DNA of 64,000 nt from Syntrophaceae bacterium (GTDB taxonomy: Bacteria > Desulfobacterota > Syntrophia > Syntrophales > Smithellaceae), in the NCBI GenBank assembly GCA_018436925.1, contig JAHDKI010000011.1, forward strand, positions 185,245-249,244, read 5' to 3'. A model generated the notes under the pieces. That model was not told the DNA's origin, ran no database searches, and saw only the letters and a list, made by a program, of their open reading frames with translations. Positions 16,712-25,897 of this stretch are shown one piece after another. Position 1 is the first letter of the stretch. Each line of letters begins with the position of its first letter. The position numbers and the translations under genes are program-made.

Positions 16712-18076
16712 ATGGTTGAGTCATTCACGAATTCTGATGTGGTGGTCATCGGCGCGGGCGCGGCGGGTCTGATGGCCGCGGGGCGCGCCGCCGAGTGCGG
16801 CGCTTCGGTTGTTGTGCTGGAAAAAACGGATGGTCCGGGAAAAAAAATTCTCGTCAGCGGAAAATCCCGGTGCAATCTGACCAACAGCGCGGATCGCAAT
16901 GCATTTCTCGCGATGTATGGGCCCAACGGCCGCTTTCTTCACGGCGCGTTTTCCCGTTTTTTCCGTCCGGAACTTCTGGCCTTTTTTGAACGGCAGGGTT
17001 TGAAAACCAAACTTGAACGGGGGGGCAGAATCTTTCCCGTGTCGGACGATGCGCGCGACGTGGTCGGGGCATTTGAAAGATACCTGTCCCGCGGCGGTGT
17101 TCGGACGGTTTTCAACGCAAAAGTCGAGGCGATCAGGGCGGGCGACGCCGGCTTTGTGGTGCAAACAGCGCGCGGCGATTTTTCCGGCCGAACGGTTGTC
17201 ATCGCGACCGGCGGCGCCTCCTGGCCGAAAACCGGCTCCACGGGCGACGGTTATGCGTTTGCGCGTTCGCTGGGTCATCGCCTGGTCCCGCTGCGGCCCG
17301 CTCTGGTGCCGCTCGTTGTGAAAGAAGCCGCTTTAGCCAAATCCATGCAAGGGGTTTCTCTGCGCAACGTTCGCGCCACGGCCTTGTCCGGATCGGCTGA
17401 TACAATCGATGTGAAGGTCGTTCCGGCGGCTGACTATGGGCGCGGCGAGAAGAAAAAGCCCCGGCTGCCGGTTCTGGAAAGCCGCTTCGGAGAAATGCTG
17501 TTCACCCATTTCGGTCTCGGCGGACCGATCATTTTGCTGATGAGTCTGGCGGTGGCGCAGGCGCTTGAGGCCGGCCCCGTCTGCCTCCTGATTGATCTCA
17601 AACCTGCCGTCGCCCGCGACGAACTGCGCAAACGCCTGCTGATCGATCTCAACGCATCGGGCAAAAGAAAAATGTCGACTCTATTGAAAGCATACTTGCC
17701 GGCCAAAATGATTGAACCGGTTATGGACCTTGCCGTCATTGATTCGAATTGCCCCGCTCACCAGATCACCGCCGTCCAAAGAGAAAAGCTTCTCGATACC
17801 CTTAAAGCCCTTCGGTTCAACATCCACGGGACGCTGCCTCTGTCCCGCGCCATCGTTACAGCCGGCGGCGTAGCGCTGGAGGAAATCAATCCGAAAACGC
17901 TCGCGTCCAAAATAGTTCCGGGGATTTATTTTTGCGGGGAAGTGTTGGATATTGACGCGGACACGGGCGGCTACAATCTTCAGGCGGCTTTTTCCACGGG
18001 CTATGTGGCGGGGGAGTCCGCGGCGCGTTTGGTTTTGCCGGGGTGTTGCGCCCGCAGCGCCCCGGACGAAGGCTAG
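16712..18076 (+). CDS. NAD(P)/FAD-dependent oxidoreductase, HI0933/YhiN family
   Basis: A 454-residue flavoprotein with the dinucleotide motif VVVIGAGAAGLMAAGRAA at the N-terminus and the family signature SGKSRCNLTN. Later motifs are ATGGASWPKTGSTGDGY and, near the C-terminus, GLYFCGE-like IYFCGEVLDIDADTGGYN followed by LQAAFSTG. The family is widespread and its reaction is unknown. GGAGG lies 7 bases before the ATG at 16712, so the upstream in-frame ATG at 16673 is disfavoured. It is divergent from the terpene synthase and its last 4 bp overlap the convergent kdsB gene. Confidence 0.85.
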   Translation: MVESFTNSDVVVIGAGAAGLMAAGRAAECGASVVVLEKTDGPGKKILVSGKSRCNLTNSADRNAFLAMYGPNGRFLHGAFSRFFRPELLAFFERQGLKTKLERGGRIFPVSDDARDVVGAFERYLSRGGVRTVFNAKVEAIRAGDAGFVVQTARGDFSGRTVVIATGGASWPKTGSTGDGYAFARSLGHRLVPLRPALVPLVVKEAALAKSMQGVSLRNVRATALSGSADTIDVKVVPAADYGRGEKKKPRLPVLESRFGEMLFTHFGLGGPIILLMSLAVAQALEAGPVCLLIDLKPAVARDELRKRLLIDLNASGKRKMSTLLKAYLPAKMIEPVMDLAVIDSNCPAHQITAVQREKLLDTLKALRFNIHGTLPLSRAIVTAGGVALEEINPKTLASKIVPGIYFCGEVLDIDADTGGYNLQAAFSTGYVAGESAARLVLPGCCARSAPDEG

Positions 18077-18816
18077 GCTGATGTCAGAATCCGGCGGACC
18101 CGATCGAGTTCCTGCTGGTTATCCACCTCCACGGAATCGTGCGGCGTGACGACGCATTTGATCTTATAACCGTGCTCCAGCGCGCGCAGCTGCTCCAGCG
18201 CTTCGAGTTTTTCGAGTTTGCCTTCGGGAAGCTGGGTGAAAATATCCAGAAAGTCGCGTCTGTAGGCGTAGATGCCGTGATGCTTGTAGTAGTCGGCCGT
18301 CAGTTTTTTATCGCGGACGTAGGGAATCGTTGCCCGGGAAAAATACAAGGCAAAGTTTCTGGCATCGAGCGCCACCTTCACGGCGTGCGGATGCGTGATT
18401 TCCTCGGGAAGAACGATTTTGTAAATCAATGTGGACATACAAAGCGTCGGATCATCCAGAAGCGGCGCGATGACCTCATCCACCTGCACCGGTTCAAAGA
18501 TCGGCTGATCGCCCTGAATGTTCACGACAATGGCGTCGGGTGGAAGGTTGAGGGTTTTGACGGCTTCGGCGATCCGGTCGGTTCCGGACCGGTGCGTAAC
18601 GGCGGTCATGACGGCGTTTCCGCCGAATTTTTTCACCGCGTCGAAAATACGGGCGTCATCCGTCGCCACGGCGACATAGGGAATCGCTTTGGCGCGCGCG
18701 ACCCGTTCGTAAACATGCTGGATCATCGGTTTGCCGCACAAATCGGCCAAGGGCTTGCCCGGAAACCGGCTGGATTCATAGCGTGAAGGAATGACGCAGA
18801 CAATCGCTCTTTTCAT
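18073..18816 (-). CDS. kdsB: 3-deoxy-manno-octulosonate cytidylyltransferase
   Basis: A 247-residue nucleotidyltransferase with the KdsB signature VIPSRYESSRFPGKPLADLCGKPM at the N-terminus (shown in part: IPSRYESSRFPGKPL). The family motifs ATDDARI, MTAVTHRSGTDRI and NIQGDQPIFEP are also present. It makes CMP-Kdo for lipopolysaccharide inner core synthesis in the cytoplasm, so the organism makes LPS. It begins 2 bp after the hldD stop, indicating co-transcription. The length equals that of E. coli KdsB. Confidence 0.95.
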   Translation of the reverse strand: MKRAIVCVIPSRYESSRFPGKPLADLCGKPMIQHVYERVARAKAIPYVAVATDDARIFDAVKKFGGNAVMTAVTHRSGTDRIAEAVKTLNLPPDAIVVNIQGDQPIFEPVQVDEVIAPLLDDPTLCMSTLIYKIVLPEEITHPHAVKVALDARNFALYFSRATIPYVRDKKLTADYYKHHGIYAYRRDFLDIFTQLPEGKLEKLEALEQLRALEHGYKIKCVVTPHDSVEVDNQQELDRVRRILTSA

Positions 18817-18818
18817 AG

Positions 18819-19796
18819 TCAGCGTCCCAGATGCGGATCCGTCTTTTGCAGGTAGTTGACGACATAATCCCGCACCGAGTCTTCCAGCGATGAAAACGCA
18901 ACCGGACAGCGGGCGGTCTGAAGTTTCCCCATGTCCGCCTGCGTAAAGTACTGATACTGACCGCGCAGGGATTCAGGCATGTCGATATACTCGATATTTC
19001 TTTCGCGGCCCATCGCCGCAAAGACCGCCGCGATCAGATCATTCCAGGTTCTGGCCTGTCCGGTTCCCAGATTAAAAATGCCGTTGACCTGGCGGTTCTG
19101 AAGCAGCCACCACAGGACATCGACGCAATCCTTGACATAGACGAAATCGCGCATCTGTCCGCCGTCGGCATAGTCGGGCAGGTGAGACTTAAACAAACGG
19201 ACTTTGGCCGTTTCCAGAATCTGGTGATAGGCCTTGAAGATCACGCTGGCCATGTCGCCTTTGTGATATTCGTTGGGTCCGAACACATTGAAAAACTTGA
19301 TGCCGGCCATGGTGTCTTCAAGCTTTTCGCGCAGCACCCACAAATCAAAAAGCTGTTTGGAGTAGCCGTACATGTTGATCGGTTTAAGGCCGGCGATTTT
19401 TTCATGGTCGTCGGAAAAGCCCAGCGCTCCGTCTCCGTAAGTTGCGGCGGAGCTGGCATAGAGGAAGCGCACGCTGTGCAGCAGCGACCATTTGGCCAGA
19501 GCCCTTGTGTAGGCGAAGTTGTTGGCCCAAAGAAAATCCGCATCGCGCTCCGTGGTGGAGGAGCACGCCCCCATATGGACCAGGGCGTCCACTTCAAAGG
19601 GCACCGCGTTGCGATGGACGAGACTTAAAAATTCATCTTTGTGGAGGTAGTCTTCATAGCGCAGATTCACCAAATTCTTCCACTTCGACGACGTTCCCAA
19701 ACGATCGACGATGACAATATCATGGATTCCTTCGGCGTTGAGCTTCCACACCAGGGCGCTGCCGATAAAGCCCGCGCCGCCTGTAACGATAATCAT
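18819..19796 (-). CDS. hldD: ADP-L-glycero-D-manno-heptose 6-epimerase
   Basis: A 325-residue short-chain dehydrogenase-type epimerase. Landmarks are the N-terminal MIIVTGGAGFIGSALVWKLN, the catalytic YGYSKQLFD tyrosine/lysine pair, and the HldD-specific FFNVFGPNEYHKG. It converts ADP-D-glycero- to ADP-L-glycero-manno-heptose for the LPS inner core. AAAGGAG precedes the ATG by 8 bases. It is upstream of kdsB on the same strand and 121 bp downstream of the fusion dehydrogenase gene, so it may belong to the same long transcript. Confidence 0.95.
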   Translation of the reverse strand: MIIVTGGAGFIGSALVWKLNAEGIHDIVIVDRLGTSSKWKNLVNLRYEDYLHKDEFLSLVHRNAVPFEVDALVHMGACSSTTERDADFLWANNFAYTRALAKWSLLHSVRFLYASSAATYGDGALGFSDDHEKIAGLKPINMYGYSKQLFDLWVLREKLEDTMAGIKFFNVFGPNEYHKGDMASVIFKAYHQILETAKVRLFKSHLPDYADGGQMRDFVYVKDCVDVLWWLLQNRQVNGIFNLGTGQARTWNDLIAAVFAAMGRERNIEYIDMPESLRGQYQYFTQADMGKLQTARCPVAFSSLEDSVRDYVVNYLQKTDPHLGR

Positions 19797-19917
19797 ACAA
19801 AAGGCTCCTTTACCCGGGATCGTTAACGTGTTTCCCTAATACCGATCCGGCGGACTGTCAATGAAGAATTTCTCGCCCCCGCCTGCAGCATGGGCATCGG
19901 AAAGCGAATAAACGGCT

Positions 19918-21945
19918 TTATTCAGGCGAGTCTGCGCTTTTTTTATAAACCGCTTGAGTGCGGGTGTAGAAATCCCGGTCCCAGCGGCCGTGCTCCGGAA
20001 GGCCGATTCCGGAGGCTTTCCAACCCAGAAATGGCGCCTGGGCGGAAATGCGTGTTTCGGCCTCGTTGATATGGATGAGCCCCGTCCGGACCTGATTAAT
20101 AAACCGGTCTTTGGCCTGTCCGGAGCGGGTGTAACAGATCGCCCGCAGGCCCTGGCGTACAAAGTTGCAAAGCGCAATGCCGTCGTCGAAATCTTTTGCG
20201 CGCATCAGGATTGCCAGCGGCCCGAAAGTTTCATTTTGAACCAAAGGAGAATCGAAGCCGACATCGGTCAGAACCGTGGGTTCAAACCAGCATCCATGAG
20301 GAAAGGCTTCCGGAATGCGTCCGCCTGCGAGCAGGCGCGCGCCTGCGTCTATCGCCGCTTGCACTTGCTGTTCCATCATCGCCTGGCGCTCTTTCGAAAT
20401 CAGGGGGCCGATTTGTGTGCGAAGATCGGATGGATCGCCGATGCGCAGAGCGCAAACCGCCGCCGTGAATTTTTCACAGAAAGAATCAAACACGTCTGCC
20501 ACCACGATAATCCGGCGGGGCGCCGTGCAACGCTGGCCCGAAAAACTGAAAACGGCGCGTGCCAGATCCGAAGCGGCCTGATCGATATCCGCATCCTGTG
20601 CAACCAGCACGGCGTTGTTTCCTCCCAGTTCAGCCTGCAGGGGAATGCCCCGCAAACCGCATGTGGCGGCGATCTCGCGACCCGCCTCTTCCGATCCGGT
20701 AAACGAAACCGCGTCGATTTCAGGGCAGGCAAGAACCGACCGGGCCGTGTCCGCATCGCCGAAAAGCACGTTTACGACATTTGCGGGAAATCCGGCGCCC
20801 AGGAGGGATTCCATCAGTAAACGAACCAGGACGGGAGATTGCAGCGCCGGCTTCCACATCACTGTGTTGCCATAGGCGAGCGCGGGCGCGAGTTTGCCGA
20901 CGGGCAGGGCCAGAGGATTATTCCACGGCGTGATGATCGCGATCACGCCCCGCGGCCGGTAGTTCACGGCGATATCCGGGGCAATCGGCTCCCGGTCCTC
21001 GGTGGCCATCTCTATTGTGTTTTTCAGCAAATCGATTGCGTAATCCACTTCGGCCTGCGCCGCCGCTTTGGGTTTGGCGACTTCCTGAACAATCAGATCG
21101 GTCAGTTCCCGGCGAGCGCCATCGAGGTTTTCCATCCAGGTCTTTAAAAGACTCACCCGGCGGTCAAGGGGAAAGCCGGTCCACTGTGTGCGGGCCTGTG
21201 CGCAGTGCGCCGCCGCTGTCCGCGCTTCGCGGTCTCCCGCAAGGGGAACCAATCCGGTCAGACGCGACCAATCACAGGGGTCGCGCAGTTCCCGCAGCCT
21301 GTGTCCGGCTGTGTCCTGCCAGCGGCCGTCAATGAAGGCCAGCGGATGAACCCGGACATCCGGATTTTGCGTTGTTCGCAAGGGGCCGTCTTTTTCCGGG
21401 GGAAAGAGTTCGGAAACTGTCGTCGACCGGCAGGCCCGATCGGCCAGATGCCGAACGACCAGATCGGCGTGATGCGGGGCGTAGGAGGCAATGGCGTCCG
21501 TCACGAGGATGACCTGGTATTTCCGTTCATAGGCATCCAGAACCGTCGCCTGGATGCAGGACTGTGTATGCACGCCGGCGACCAGTAGCGTGTCGATGCC
21601 CGCCTGTCGCAGATCTTTGTCCAGGTCGGGGTTGCCAAACGCGCTGTAAAAGGTCTTAAAATAGATGGATTCGCCGGCAAGGGCGTCCAGGCCCGCAGGC
21701 GGCATCGCGCCCGGTGTGCCTTCGACGCATCGGCTGTCCTGGTTGCGTTGCCAGTGCGGCATCCGGTTCGTGCCGTCGGCGCGGACAATCGTTCGCGCAT
21801 GAAGCACGGGAAAGCCCTCTTTCCGGCAGGCGGCAAGCAGGATTTGCACCCGGTCCAGAAGCATCCGGCGCGGCGGCGTCAGGCGGGGGTCGCCCAAAAA
21901 GTCGTGTTGCAAATCGACCAGCAAAAGCGCCGTGCGAGCAGTCAT
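19918..21945 (-). CDS. isochorismatase-like hydrolase fused to aldehyde dehydrogenase
   Basis: A 675-residue two-domain protein. Residues 1-185 form an isochorismatase-like cysteine hydrolase with the catalytic set D11 (LLVDLQHDF), K97 (YFKTFYSAF) and C130 (GVHTQSCIQA). Residues 200-675 form a full aldehyde dehydrogenase with N342/N343 (TPWNNPLAL), K365 (MWKPA), general base E439 (QAELGGNN) and nucleophile C473 (GQRCTAP). Both active sites look intact. The ALDH half should oxidise an aldehyde to an acid with NAD(P); the hydrolase half may act on an amide, imide or vinyl ether. The gene overlaps the upstream dehydrogenase by 4 bp. This fusion is not one I know. Confidence 0.88.
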   Translation of the reverse strand: MTARTALLLVDLQHDFLGDPRLTPPRRMLLDRVQILLAACRKEGFPVLHARTIVRADGTNRMPHWQRNQDSRCVEGTPGAMPPAGLDALAGESIYFKTFYSAFGNPDLDKDLRQAGIDTLLVAGVHTQSCIQATVLDAYERKYQVILVTDAIASYAPHHADLVVRHLADRACRSTTVSELFPPEKDGPLRTTQNPDVRVHPLAFIDGRWQDTAGHRLRELRDPCDWSRLTGLVPLAGDREARTAAAHCAQARTQWTGFPLDRRVSLLKTWMENLDGARRELTDLIVQEVAKPKAAAQAEVDYAIDLLKNTIEMATEDREPIAPDIAVNYRPRGVIAIITPWNNPLALPVGKLAPALAYGNTVMWKPALQSPVLVRLLMESLLGAGFPANVVNVLFGDADTARSVLACPEIDAVSFTGSEEAGREIAATCGLRGIPLQAELGGNNAVLVAQDADIDQAASDLARAVFSFSGQRCTAPRRIIVVADVFDSFCEKFTAAVCALRIGDPSDLRTQIGPLISKERQAMMEQQVQAAIDAGARLLAGGRIPEAFPHGCWFEPTVLTDVGFDSPLVQNETFGPLAILMRAKDFDDGIALCNFVRQGLRAICYTRSGQAKDRFINQVRTGLIHINEAETRISAQAPFLGWKASGIGLPEHGRWDRDFYTRTQAVYKKSADSPE

Positions 21946-23066
21946 GGGTTGTCCCCGGCGATGACGGTTTCTAAAATCCGTTTGGACATTTCTTTCGTTC
22001 CGACAACCACGCTTTTTCCCGAGGCGATATCCGCCGTGCGGAAACCGCGATCCAGCACGGCATCGACGGAACGGATCACCAGATTTGCAGCCTCGGGCAG
22101 GCCGAGGCTTTCGCGCAGCATCAGAGCGACGGACAGGATCTGCCCTACCGGATTGGCCCGATCGGAACCGGCCAGATCGTAGGCGGCGCCGTGCGCCGTT
22201 TGATAAACAGCCTTTCCGCCTGCGCCGAAATTTCCCGAATAGGACATGCCCCGGGAGCCCAGAAGCAGCGCGCCGGCGTCCGCCAAGACATCGCCGAACA
22301 TGTTCGGAGAGACGACCACATCAAAAGCGCGCGGATTGGCGATGAGCTGATATACGGCATTGTCGATTTCCAGAACCGTCAAGTCGATCCGTGCGTCTCT
22401 GCAAACCTGATGCGCGCAGTCCTGCCAGAGTTCACTGATTGAGGGAATGCCTCCCGGTTTAGTCGTCACGCAAAGTTTGCCGCGTCTTTTGCCTGCGGCT
22501 ATACAGGCGCTGGCCAGAATTCTTTGGACCTGGGAGGCTCGATAGCCGAAGCGATGACTGACCAGCTTGTCGCCTTTTTCGTCGGTTGCCGCTGCGGATT
22601 CGCCGAAATAGAGCCCTCCGGTATTTTCACGCACGGCCAGAATATCCACGTCCTCCAGATGACTTTCACGCAGACAGCCTGTGTCTTTGAGGGCGGGGCT
22701 GGGCACAAGCGGTGTGAATTTGCAGTAAAGATCAAAGCGGGCGCGCAGCTCATAGACGAAGCGGCTTCCTCCCGGACCGCACAGAATCGCGCCTTGTCGG
22801 GAAAAAATCTCCGAGCAAAAATCGATCGCTTCATCGGTCAGGGCTTTGCCCGCTTTTACGATGGCCGGTTTTCCGATCAACCCTCCCTTGCGGCAGTCGA
22901 TTTTTCTTCCGAATTTTTCGCACACCGCTTCGAGCAGTTCCAGGGCCGGCGGAACGATTTCCGCCCCGATGCCTTCCCCGACAAAGTATCCCACCACAAA
23001 AGGATCCGCCGGAGAGGTTTTCGGCCATCCCGCAATGGCCTCCGATGCCAGACAATGGGTTTTCAT
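21942..23066 (-). CDS. isocitrate/isopropylmalate dehydrogenase family protein
   Basis: A 374-residue beta-decarboxylating dehydrogenase. The N-terminal GYFVGEGIGAEIVPPALELLEA shows the family start, LAVRENTGGLYFGE corresponds to the substrate and cofactor region, and NMFGDVLADAGALLLGSRGM is the signature metal-binding segment with its aspartates. The nicotinamide-site residues do not decide between isocitrate, isopropylmalate, tartrate or homoisocitrate. It oxidises and usually decarboxylates a 2-hydroxy diacid. It overlaps both neighbours by 4 bp (the genes at 23063-25789 and 19918-21945), so the three enzymes are translationally coupled. It therefore probably makes a precursor for the adenylation gene upstream, not a central-metabolism intermediate. 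Confidence 0.85.
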   Translation of the reverse strand: MKTHCLASEAIAGWPKTSPADPFVVGYFVGEGIGAEIVPPALELLEAVCEKFGRKIDCRKGGLIGKPAIVKAGKALTDEAIDFCSEIFSRQGAILCGPGGSRFVYELRARFDLYCKFTPLVPSPALKDTGCLRESHLEDVDILAVRENTGGLYFGESAAATDEKGDKLVSHRFGYRASQVQRILASACIAAGKRRGKLCVTTKPGGIPSISELWQDCAHQVCRDARIDLTVLEIDNAVYQLIANPRAFDVVVSPNMFGDVLADAGALLLGSRGMSYSGNFGAGGKAVYQTAHGAAYDLAGSDRANPVGQILSVALMLRESLGLPEAANLVIRSVDAVLDRGFRTADIASGKSVVVGTKEMSKRILETVIAGDNP

Positions 23067-25789
23067 AAGGTTCCCTTTGCATTTTCTATAGCGGTGTTTC
23101 CTCTAAGCACGATTTTCTGCCACAAAGCCGTCATAAAAGGCAGCATTTTCGGCCAGCGTCCCACGTAGATTTCGGCGTACTGACGCAGAAGGTCATCGGC
23201 GCCGGCCGCCGAGCCGGTTGACGTCAGAGGGGGGTGAAACTCCACGGTAATGTGTCCGTCCGGGCTCAGTTCAGGAAAACAGAGAATGAGCGGCGCGCCG
23301 GTCTGCGCAGCCAGGTCCGCGGCGCCCGAACGGAAGGGAAAAGACCGGCCGTACCTCGTGACAACGGTTTTGACGCCCCCGGTCATGCCGTCTCCGGCGA
23401 TCCAGACCGCGCCGCCTCGCTCAAGAGCCAGGCGCGCCTCTTTGATCCGGTCGACAACCAGAATCGTTTTGAGCTCCTGCACGCGAGGCAAGTCGTTGAC
23501 ATTCAGGAAGTAGCTTTCCAAAAACAGGCCCGAACAGATGCGATTGCGGATGCAGGAATAAAAAACCCGCGTGTGCGGAAAGACAATCACAGCGCCTTTT
23601 CCCTCAGACGCCGCTTTTTCAAGATGCTCTTTTCCTCTGATTTTAACCCACTTTTCGAAATTCGATTTCTGCGCCAGCAGAAACTCCCGCCCGACAAACC
23701 AGACATTGGAAAGCAGATTCAATTCGGAAAGCGCCTTTGCCTGATCGGTCTGGCCGGTCAACTCGAGCCATTGCCGGAAAACCCGGATCTTGCGACGGTA
23801 TAAAAAAGAGGAGCTGGGAAGAGAAATCCAGAACTTTTGAAGACGCATATAAGCGTCGTACGACGGAGAAACTGCCTCCAGAGATGGCGACAGGGATATC
23901 GCCTTGGACTTAAACCGCCGAAGCAGATTCGTGAGTCTCAGCGGCCACGGAAGCGCGATGCGTTCAGGCAGAGGCGGCCGTGTCCCGCGGGTTTCGAGAA
24001 TCTGCGCCATTTTGGAAATCGTCGAAGCCAGAAGTAGCCGACTGATGGGGTCGGTGATGTTCAACTCCTGCGACAGCCGTGTTTCGAGCTCCAGCGCCAA
24101 AAGCGAATCGCCGCCCAGTTCCAGAAATGGATCGTGAATCCCTACGTCTTCCAGATCAAGCACGTCCGCCCAGATCTCCGCGAGCCGTTTTTCTAAATCG
24201 CTTCGCGGCGCCGCATACGCATTCGACAAATTCGGCCGCGTTCTTCCCGGCGCGGGCAGAGCCGCGCGGTCGATTTTGCCGCTGGCCGTTCGCGGCAGCG
24301 TTTGCATAAAAACAAAACGAGACGGAATCATGTAGCCGGGGGCCTGGCGTTTTAAATCTTCCCGGATGCTTGTTGCCGTGACAGGATCCCCTGCCGTAAT
24401 CTCCAGATAAGCCACCACAGTGGCATCTCTCCCCGGTGCGCTGAATGCGACAGCCGCCGCGTCGTGCACTTGCGGCAATGATCGAAGCATCGAGTCGACC
24501 GCCTCCAGATCAATCCGCAGGCCCCGGATTTTTACGCGCTGCCCTTTGCGGCCGCAAATCTCCAGACAGCCATCGGTCCGCAACCTCGCCAGATCCCCGG
24601 TTCTGAAGGCTTTGCGTCCATCCGGCAGGATGTTGAGACACTGTGCGGTCATGTCCGGCTCGCGCCAGTAGCCGGCAAACAGGTCCTGACCGATTGCAAC
24701 AAGTTCGCCTTCCTCGCCGGCCGGCGCCGGATTGCCCTGCCCGTCGATAATCTGAACATCTTTTCCCTCGACTGGAAAGCCCGCGGGAAGCTTCTCTTCC
24801 GGGGAAAGAGCCTGCAAAACCGGATCGTCGCGCCGCCATTCCCTTTTTGCCAGCAAGTTGGTTTCCGTCGAGCCGAAGCCGTGCATCAAAACCGCTCCGT
24901 CGGCCAGCCGGTCCAGAAACCGCCTGGCATTGCCTGCGCTTACGGCGCCGCCGCTTGCGTACACATAGCGTACGGTCTTTAATGAAATATCTGAGCTCTC
25001 GTCGAGAAAGCGCTCCAGAAGGGCTGACGGCAGTTTCAGCAGCGTGATGCCGTGTTCGTCAATCCAAGGCGCCAGGCGGTTCAATCCCCGTGTTCGGGTG
25101 TCGTACAGATAAACGCTTGCGCCGGCCAGAAGCGGGCCGAAAATATCCGGAAACGAAGCTGCAAACTGCCAGGGAATCACGGAGGCCTGGCGGTCGGTCG
25201 GGCGAATCTCCGCCGTGTCGACATGCTGCAAGGCCCGCTCGTAAATGGCCTTTCCGGTCGTCATCACGCCCTTGGGGCGGCCCGTGGAACCGGAGGTGTA
25301 CATGATGGCGGCAACGGCTTCCAATTCGGATGGGTTGAAATCCGCCTCCGCGGAAAAAGGCGCTGCCGCGGCGCCTAAAGACAAAAGCCGGTCCGATTCG
25401 CCGCAGATTGCGGAAGCCAGACCGGCAAAATCGTCCTCGTATACAAGAAGCGATGCCTCGGAATTCTCCCAAAGATAGCGCAAATACGACTCATCTTCCT
25501 GCGGCAGCAGGGGGATATAACACCTGCCGGCGAGCAAAACGCCCAACAGTCCCGTCACAGCTGCGGCGGTTTGACCCGCCAGAATGCACACTCGAGCGTC
25601 TTTTGAGTCGAGGCGATTTCCGATTGCCGTTGCAAGATTGCGACAAGCCCTTGCCAGGTCTTCATAGGTCAGGCTTCCGTGTTCATCAACCACCGCCTTC
25701 GACTCAGGCCTTTGCGCTACCTGATTGAAAAATTGCTCCAGGATTGATAGACGGCACGATATTTTGAAATTGTTATCGATGATGACCAT
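23063..25789 (-). CDS. NRPS-like adenylation, carrier and LpxL-like acyltransferase fusion
   Basis: A 908-residue protein. The adenylation domain (about 15-510) has core motifs MYTSGSTGRPKG (163-174), GFGSTE (304-309), FRTGDLA (395-401) and the catalytic lysine K505 in TASGKID. A peptidyl-carrier domain (about 526-600) has the phosphopantetheine serine S562 in LELGGDSL. The C-terminal part (about 655-890) resembles lipid A lauroyl-type acyltransferases, with AVIVFPH, WIAGDGMTGG and GAADLAAQTGAP. Two oddities: the residue aligned with Asp235 of amino-acid-activating domains is Ala (QFAASFPDIFG), and the acyltransferase H-x4-D/E motif reads H739-x4-Y744. It is the first gene of a coupled operon upstream of hldD-kdsB. 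Expected action: activate an acid, hold it as a thioester and pass it to an acceptor, possibly a lipid. Confidence 0.88.
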   Translation of the reverse strand: MVIIDNNFKISCRLSILEQFFNQVAQRPESKAVVDEHGSLTYEDLARACRNLATAIGNRLDSKDARVCILAGQTAAAVTGLLGVLLAGRCYIPLLPQEDESYLRYLWENSEASLLVYEDDFAGLASAICGESDRLLSLGAAAAPFSAEADFNPSELEAVAAIMYTSGSTGRPKGVMTTGKAIYERALQHVDTAEIRPTDRQASVIPWQFAASFPDIFGPLLAGASVYLYDTRTRGLNRLAPWIDEHGITLLKLPSALLERFLDESSDISLKTVRYVYASGGAVSAGNARRFLDRLADGAVLMHGFGSTETNLLAKREWRRDDPVLQALSPEEKLPAGFPVEGKDVQIIDGQGNPAPAGEEGELVAIGQDLFAGYWREPDMTAQCLNILPDGRKAFRTGDLARLRTDGCLEICGRKGQRVKIRGLRIDLEAVDSMLRSLPQVHDAAAVAFSAPGRDATVVAYLEITAGDPVTATSIREDLKRQAPGYMIPSRFVFMQTLPRTASGKIDRAALPAPGRTRPNLSNAYAAPRSDLEKRLAEIWADVLDLEDVGIHDPFLELGGDSLLALELETRLSQELNITDPISRLLLASTISKMAQILETRGTRPPLPERIALPWPLRLTNLLRRFKSKAISLSPSLEAVSPSYDAYMRLQKFWISLPSSSFLYRRKIRVFRQWLELTGQTDQAKALSELNLLSNVWFVGREFLLAQKSNFEKWVKIRGKEHLEKAASEGKGAVIVFPHTRVFYSCIRNRICSGLFLESYFLNVNDLPRVQELKTILVVDRIKEARLALERGGAVWIAGDGMTGGVKTVVTRYGRSFPFRSGAADLAAQTGAPLILCFPELSPDGHITVEFHPPLTSTGSAAGADDLLRQYAEIYVGRWPKMLPFMTALWQKIVLRGNTAIENAKGTL

Positions 25790-25897
25790 GAGCGCCCTTT
25801 TGGCTCCTCAAAACTGAGGGCGTTTTTGCTGGCGGGAAACTAGCATAATTCAACCGTCCGGGCAAACAAATGCTCAAATCGCCGAACGCCAGGCCAT

